Positions 33,205-35,560 of a DNA stretch of 35,560 nt are shown here, piece by piece. The stretch covers positions 1 to 35,560 of the forward strand of contig JAFRPL010000022.1 of assembly GCA_017429165.1 (NCBI GenBank), given 5' to 3'. Each line of letters starts with the position of its first letter. The first letter of the stretch is position 1. Source of the stretch: Clostridia bacterium (GTDB lineage: Bacteria > Bacillota > Clostridia > Oscillospirales > CAG-382). Under the pieces are notes generated by a model. The model was not told where the DNA came from. It did not search any database and saw nothing but the letters and a program-made list of their open reading frames with translations. The position numbers and the translations under genes are program-made.

Positions 33205-33648
33205 TTATAGCTGCCCGAGCTTGTTCAGCTCATCCGGGTTCTTGAGCGGCTCGCGCAGTTCAAAAACGGGACAGTCGTATTTTTCTTTCAGCTTCTTGAC
33301 CGCCTTGGGAGCGCTCCCGCCGCCGCTGTAAAGCACGAACGCGAGTTTTTTGTTTGTCAAGTCGGTCTCGCTGAGCACCGTATTGACCGGACACGAGACC
33401 TTTCCGTTCCACACCGGCGTGCCGATGATCACTTCGTCGTACCCGGAAACGTCGCTGTCGTACCCTTTGAGCTTGGATTTGTGCCCGATGCCGGCAAGGA
33501 AACCGCCTTTTAACATGCTCGCCGCGAACGATTTGGGCAGGTCGCGTCTGGGAACGGCTTTTCGCAGTTCGTACCCCTGCTTACGCAAAGCTTCGGCGAC
33601 CAGATCGCCGTTGCCGGTATGGCTGTAATAGATGAACAGCTTGCTCAA
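33205..33648 (-). CDS. Flavodoxin-like protein
   Basis: The protein has 147 residues from TTG 33648. Its first strand and phosphate loop (KLFIYYSHTGNGDLVAEAL) bind the FMN phosphate, and the GTPVWNGKVSCPVNTVL and FVLYSGGGSAPKA loops flank the isoalloxazine ring. TTG is chosen because AAAGGAG lies nine bases upstream. The in-frame ATG at 33678 would be only about six bases from the predicted transcription start. It is the first gene of the minus-strand operon. It probably acts as an electron carrier or flavin-dependent reductase. Confidence 0.85.
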   Translation of the reverse strand: MSKLFIYYSHTGNGDLVAEALRKQGYELRKAVPRRDLPKSFAASMLKGGFLAGIGHKSKLKGYDSDVSGYDEVIIGTPVWNGKVSCPVNTVLSETDLTNKKLAFVLYSGGGSAPKAVKKLKEKYDCPVFELREPLKNPDELNKLGQL

Positions 33649-33690
33649 AGCGTTCAGCTCCTTTGCATAAATACTCATTATCTTATATGT

Positions 33691-33719
33691 ATTATACTAC
33701 ATTAAACGTCAAATGTAAA
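33691..33719 (-). promoter_or_regulatory. Promoter of the five-gene minus-strand operon
   Basis: Minus-strand TTTACA (33714-33719), a 17-bp spacer and TATAAT (33691-33696). Transcription would begin near 33684. Confidence 0.75.
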
Positions 33720-33762
33720 TACGTAATGTGCGCTTTATCAGGGCTTTTTTCGCAAAAAAACA

Positions 33763-33791
33763 TTGACATACATGATGGGTTTTGATAAAAT
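33763..33791 (+). promoter_or_regulatory. Promoter of the hypothetical/metallophosphoesterase operon
   Basis: TTGACA (33763-33768), a 17-bp spacer and TAAAAT (33786-33791), divergent from the flavodoxin operon. Confidence 0.82.
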
Positions 33792-33842
33792 AAGCAATAC
33801 AAACATGTACATATAAAGCATATTCTTAAAGGAGCGCCGATT

Positions 33843-34247
33843 ATGATAATAAAAGAAGGCATCGGCTGGAAAGCATGCCGTAACGAAGAAAAGAACGTGT
33901 ACGGCGCCGAGGTCGTTTTTCAGGGTTCGTTCGACTGTTACGAAATCACCGGATCGGTGTTCGGACAGTTGAACAGTAAAATGTCTTGCGGCGAAGCGGA
34001 AAAGTTGATCCGTACCGGAAGGCATATCTACGCGCACGTCAACGATCGGTTCGGCCCTCCCTATACCATAGTTTTCGACGACGACTACACCGAATACTGC
34101 CAGTGGATGAAAGAGCCCGAAAAACCGGATCCCGGCACATGGAGCGCCGAAATGACCGACGCGGCGGTGGAAGTTTTTGAATCGGAAAAAGCCAACCGCG
34201 AACAGCGTCGCAAAAAGCGCGCGTCACGCCTTAACAAGAAGAAATGA
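33843..34247 (+). CDS. Hypothetical protein with basic tail
   Basis: This 134-residue protein has AAAGGAG eight bases before ATG. The N-terminal two thirds look beta-rich (YGAEVVFQGSFDCYEITGSV, YTIVFDDDYTEYCQWM). The C-terminus is helical and strongly basic (ANREQRRKKRASRLNKKK), possibly nucleic-acid or membrane binding. No known domain is recognised. It overlaps the metallophosphoesterase gene by four bases (ATGA), so both are translated together. Confidence 0.75.
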   Translation: MIIKEGIGWKACRNEEKNVYGAEVVFQGSFDCYEITGSVFGQLNSKMSCGEAEKLIRTGRHIYAHVNDRFGPPYTIVFDDDYTEYCQWMKEPEKPDPGTWSAEMTDAAVEVFESEKANREQRRKKRASRLNKKK

Positions 34248-35350
34248 ATATGTGGGGATTAATAATCATAGCGGTGATATCAGCATACGCCGCCGGGCTT
34301 TTGTACATATCTTTCCGCACCGCGGGAATAGGGTTTATCAAAAAAGCGTGCGGAGGCAGAAAATGGATAGCAGTTCTGCTTTGCGCCGCGGTATACGCGC
34401 TTCTGACCGCTGCTTTGGCGTTCATATGGGATATTTTCAACGCGCTGATATGTATGCTGCACCTTTACGTCTTCTGGCTGATCTGCGAGCTTGCGGCGTT
34501 CGTCATATATAAGATACGCAAGACCGGACCGGCGCGCGTCTGGGAATGCGCGGCGGCTTTCGTGCTTTGCGTGGCGTACCTGACCTACGGCTGGTTCGCG
34601 GTGCATAACGTGCGGCGGACGGAATACGCCTTCACTTCTCCAAAAGTCGCCGAAAGCATAAGGATAGTGCAGTTTTCGGATTCGCACATAGGCGCGACTT
34701 TCGACGCCGGAGGGTTTGCAAAGCACATTGAAACGATCAATTCGCTGGATCCCGACTGCGTGGTGATTACCGGCGATTTCGTAGACGACGGCACGACGCG
34801 CGAGCAAATGCTCGCTTCCTGTGACGCGCTCGCCGCTCTGAAGACAAAATACGGCGTTTTTCTGGTATGGGGCAACCACGACAGGGGCTATTACAAAGAA
34901 AGCCGCCGCGGCTGGAGCTATTCCGAGCTGCGAGGGCGGCTTGTTGAAAACGGCGTCACAGTTCTGGAAGACGAAAACGTCCTCATAGGCGATTCATACT
35001 GTATCGTGGGCAGACGGGACCGTTCCGACCGTAGCAGAAAAAGCGCATGGGCGCTTATGCAGGAGGCGGAAAAAGACAGATACGTCATAATGCTCGACCA
35101 CCAGCCTAACGATTTCGATCCGGAAGCCGAGTCGGGAGCCGACCTCGTGCTGTGCGGACACACCCACGGCGGTCAGTTTATCCCCATACTGCACGTCGGC
35201 GAATGGATAGGCGAAAACGATCTGCGTTACGGTCACGAAAAGCGCGGAGATACCGATTTCATCGTCTCTTCCGGCATAAGCAACTGGGAATTCAAGTTCA
35301 AGACCGGCTGCTTTTCGGAAATCGTCGTGATAGATATAACGCCGGAATAA
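34244..35350 (+). CDS. YkuE-type membrane metallophosphoesterase
   Basis: This 368-residue protein has four N-terminal membrane helices (up to about residue 120) followed by a calcineurin-like phosphoesterase. Metal-binding motifs appear in order: QFSDSHIG (D-x-H), VVITGDFVDDG (GD), VWGNHDRGYY (GNHD), an isolated His in MLDHQP and VLCGHTHGGQF (GHTH). Related proteins hydrolyse phosphoester lipids or nucleotides at the membrane. The specific substrate is not evident. Terminators follow at 35372 and 35435. Confidence 0.9.
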   Translation: MNMWGLIIIAVISAYAAGLLYISFRTAGIGFIKKACGGRKWIAVLLCAAVYALLTAALAFIWDIFNALICMLHLYVFWLICELAAFVIYKIRKTGPARVWECAAAFVLCVAYLTYGWFAVHNVRRTEYAFTSPKVAESIRIVQFSDSHIGATFDAGGFAKHIETINSLDPDCVVITGDFVDDGTTREQMLASCDALAALKTKYGVFLVWGNHDRGYYKESRRGWSYSELRGRLVENGVTVLEDENVLIGDSYCIVGRRDRSDRSRKSAWALMQEAEKDRYVIMLDHQPNDFDPEAESGADLVLCGHTHGGQFIPILHVGEWIGENDLRYGHEKRGDTDFIVSSGISNWEFKFKTGCFSEIVVIDITPE

Positions 35351-35371
35351 CAGACATAATAACTGATCCAT

Positions 35372-35411
35372 AACGCGGGGCGCTTGCCGAACGGCTTGCG
35401 CCCCGCGTTTA
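35372..35411 (+). terminator. Terminator after the metallophosphoesterase gene
   Basis: AACGCGGGGCGC (35372-35383) / GCGCCCCGCGTT (35398-35409) followed by TAT. The reverse reading also ends in a short T-run. Confidence 0.8.
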
Positions 35412-35434
35412 TATACCTGCGAACGTAGGAATAG

Positions 35435-35469
35435 AAAGCCGGACCGCTTTACAGGCGGTCCGGCTTTTT
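35435..35469. terminator. Second terminator, bidirectional
   Basis: AAAGCCGGACCGC (35435-35447) / GCGGTCCGGCTTT (35455-35467) followed by TT. It probably ends the minus-strand gene entering from the right edge. Confidence 0.88.
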
Positions 35470-35476
35470 GATTATT

Positions 35477-35522
35477 GCTTTATCAGACGTTGCGTCTTGG
35501 CTTTATCAGACGGTGCGTCTCT
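35477..35522. repeat. Imperfect 23-bp tandem repeat
   Basis: GCTTTATCAGACGTTGCGTC (35477-35496) recurs at 35500 as GCTTTATCAGACGGTGCGTC. The second copy overlaps the stop codon of the right-edge gene. Confidence 0.75.
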
Positions 35523-35559
35523 TTCTTCTTCTCACGATCGCAAACGCAAATCCTGCGAG
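35506..35559 (-). CDS. C-terminal tail of a probable surface-anchored protein (enters from right edge)
   Basis: The minus strand reads LAGFAFAIVRRRKRRTV then TGA (35506-35508). A hydrophobic stretch ending in a cluster of basic residues is what a sortase-type or tail-anchored membrane protein ends with. A strong terminator lies just downstream. Only 17 residues are visible, so the family cannot be named. Confidence 0.5.
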   Translation of the reverse strand, partial: LAGFAFAIVRRRKRRTV

Positions 35560-35560
35560 C

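Overview
The window looks like a chromosomal segment of a moderately GC-rich Firmicute, most likely an uncultured Clostridia-class bacterium. Supporting signs are near-consensus housekeeping promoters (TTGACA, 16-17 bp, TATAAT), strong AGGAGG-type ribosome binding sites, the rpsF-ssb-rpsR gene order, sortase-type surface proteins, a lipobox lipoprotein, an ECF sigma/anti-sigma pair and zinc-ribbon membrane proteins. I saw no rRNA, tRNA, CRISPR array, insertion sequence or prophage cluster. Gene density is high, and co-directional genes often overlap as ATGA.

Left part (1-5100). A remnant of a Cna-B surface protein sits at the edge, followed by a flavoredoxin-like flavin reductase and a membrane protein. 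Next comes a 787-residue repeat-rich, sortase-anchored surface protein and a convergent AqpZ-type aquaporin. The surface gene is flanked by two direct copies of the aquaporin 3' end plus its terminator, so one copy is a gene fragment.

Centre-left (5200-12770). This is the F1Fo ATP synthase operon, in the order a, c, b, delta/alpha, gamma/beta, epsilon, followed by a membrane protein. It is the most remarkable part. There is no stand-alone delta gene: only a delta C-terminal domain is present, fused in frame to the N-terminus of alpha. Gamma runs in frame into beta without a stop codon. Each fused frame contains a plausible internal start at the alpha or beta boundary. Subunit c carries a cleavable-looking signal peptide.

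Middle (12800-21200). An unknown protein precedes a divergent PRPP-synthetase-family protein, the rpsF-ssb-rpsR operon, a QueG-like protein, an XRE-cupin regulator coupled to rsmA, and a GH25 lysozyme-like protein. A two-gene unit follows: a small zinc-ribbon protein with four VYAGP[ED] motifs, then an overlapping radical SAM/SPASM enzyme. This is a candidate peptide-modification system.

Right part (21200-35560). Minus-strand genes encode an ECF sigma and membrane anti-sigma pair, a CvpA-like membrane protein and an alpha-oxoamine-synthase family PLP enzyme. A five-gene plus-strand operon follows (PNPOx-like, YunG-like, patatin, zinc-ribbon membrane protein, TPM-domain protein). It converges on a five-gene minus-strand operon (flavodoxin-like, small membrane protein, ElaA-type GNAT, DUF1295, transglutaminase-like lipoprotein). 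The window ends with an unknown basic-tailed protein, a YkuE-type metallophosphoesterase, two strong terminators and the C-terminal tail of another probable surface protein.
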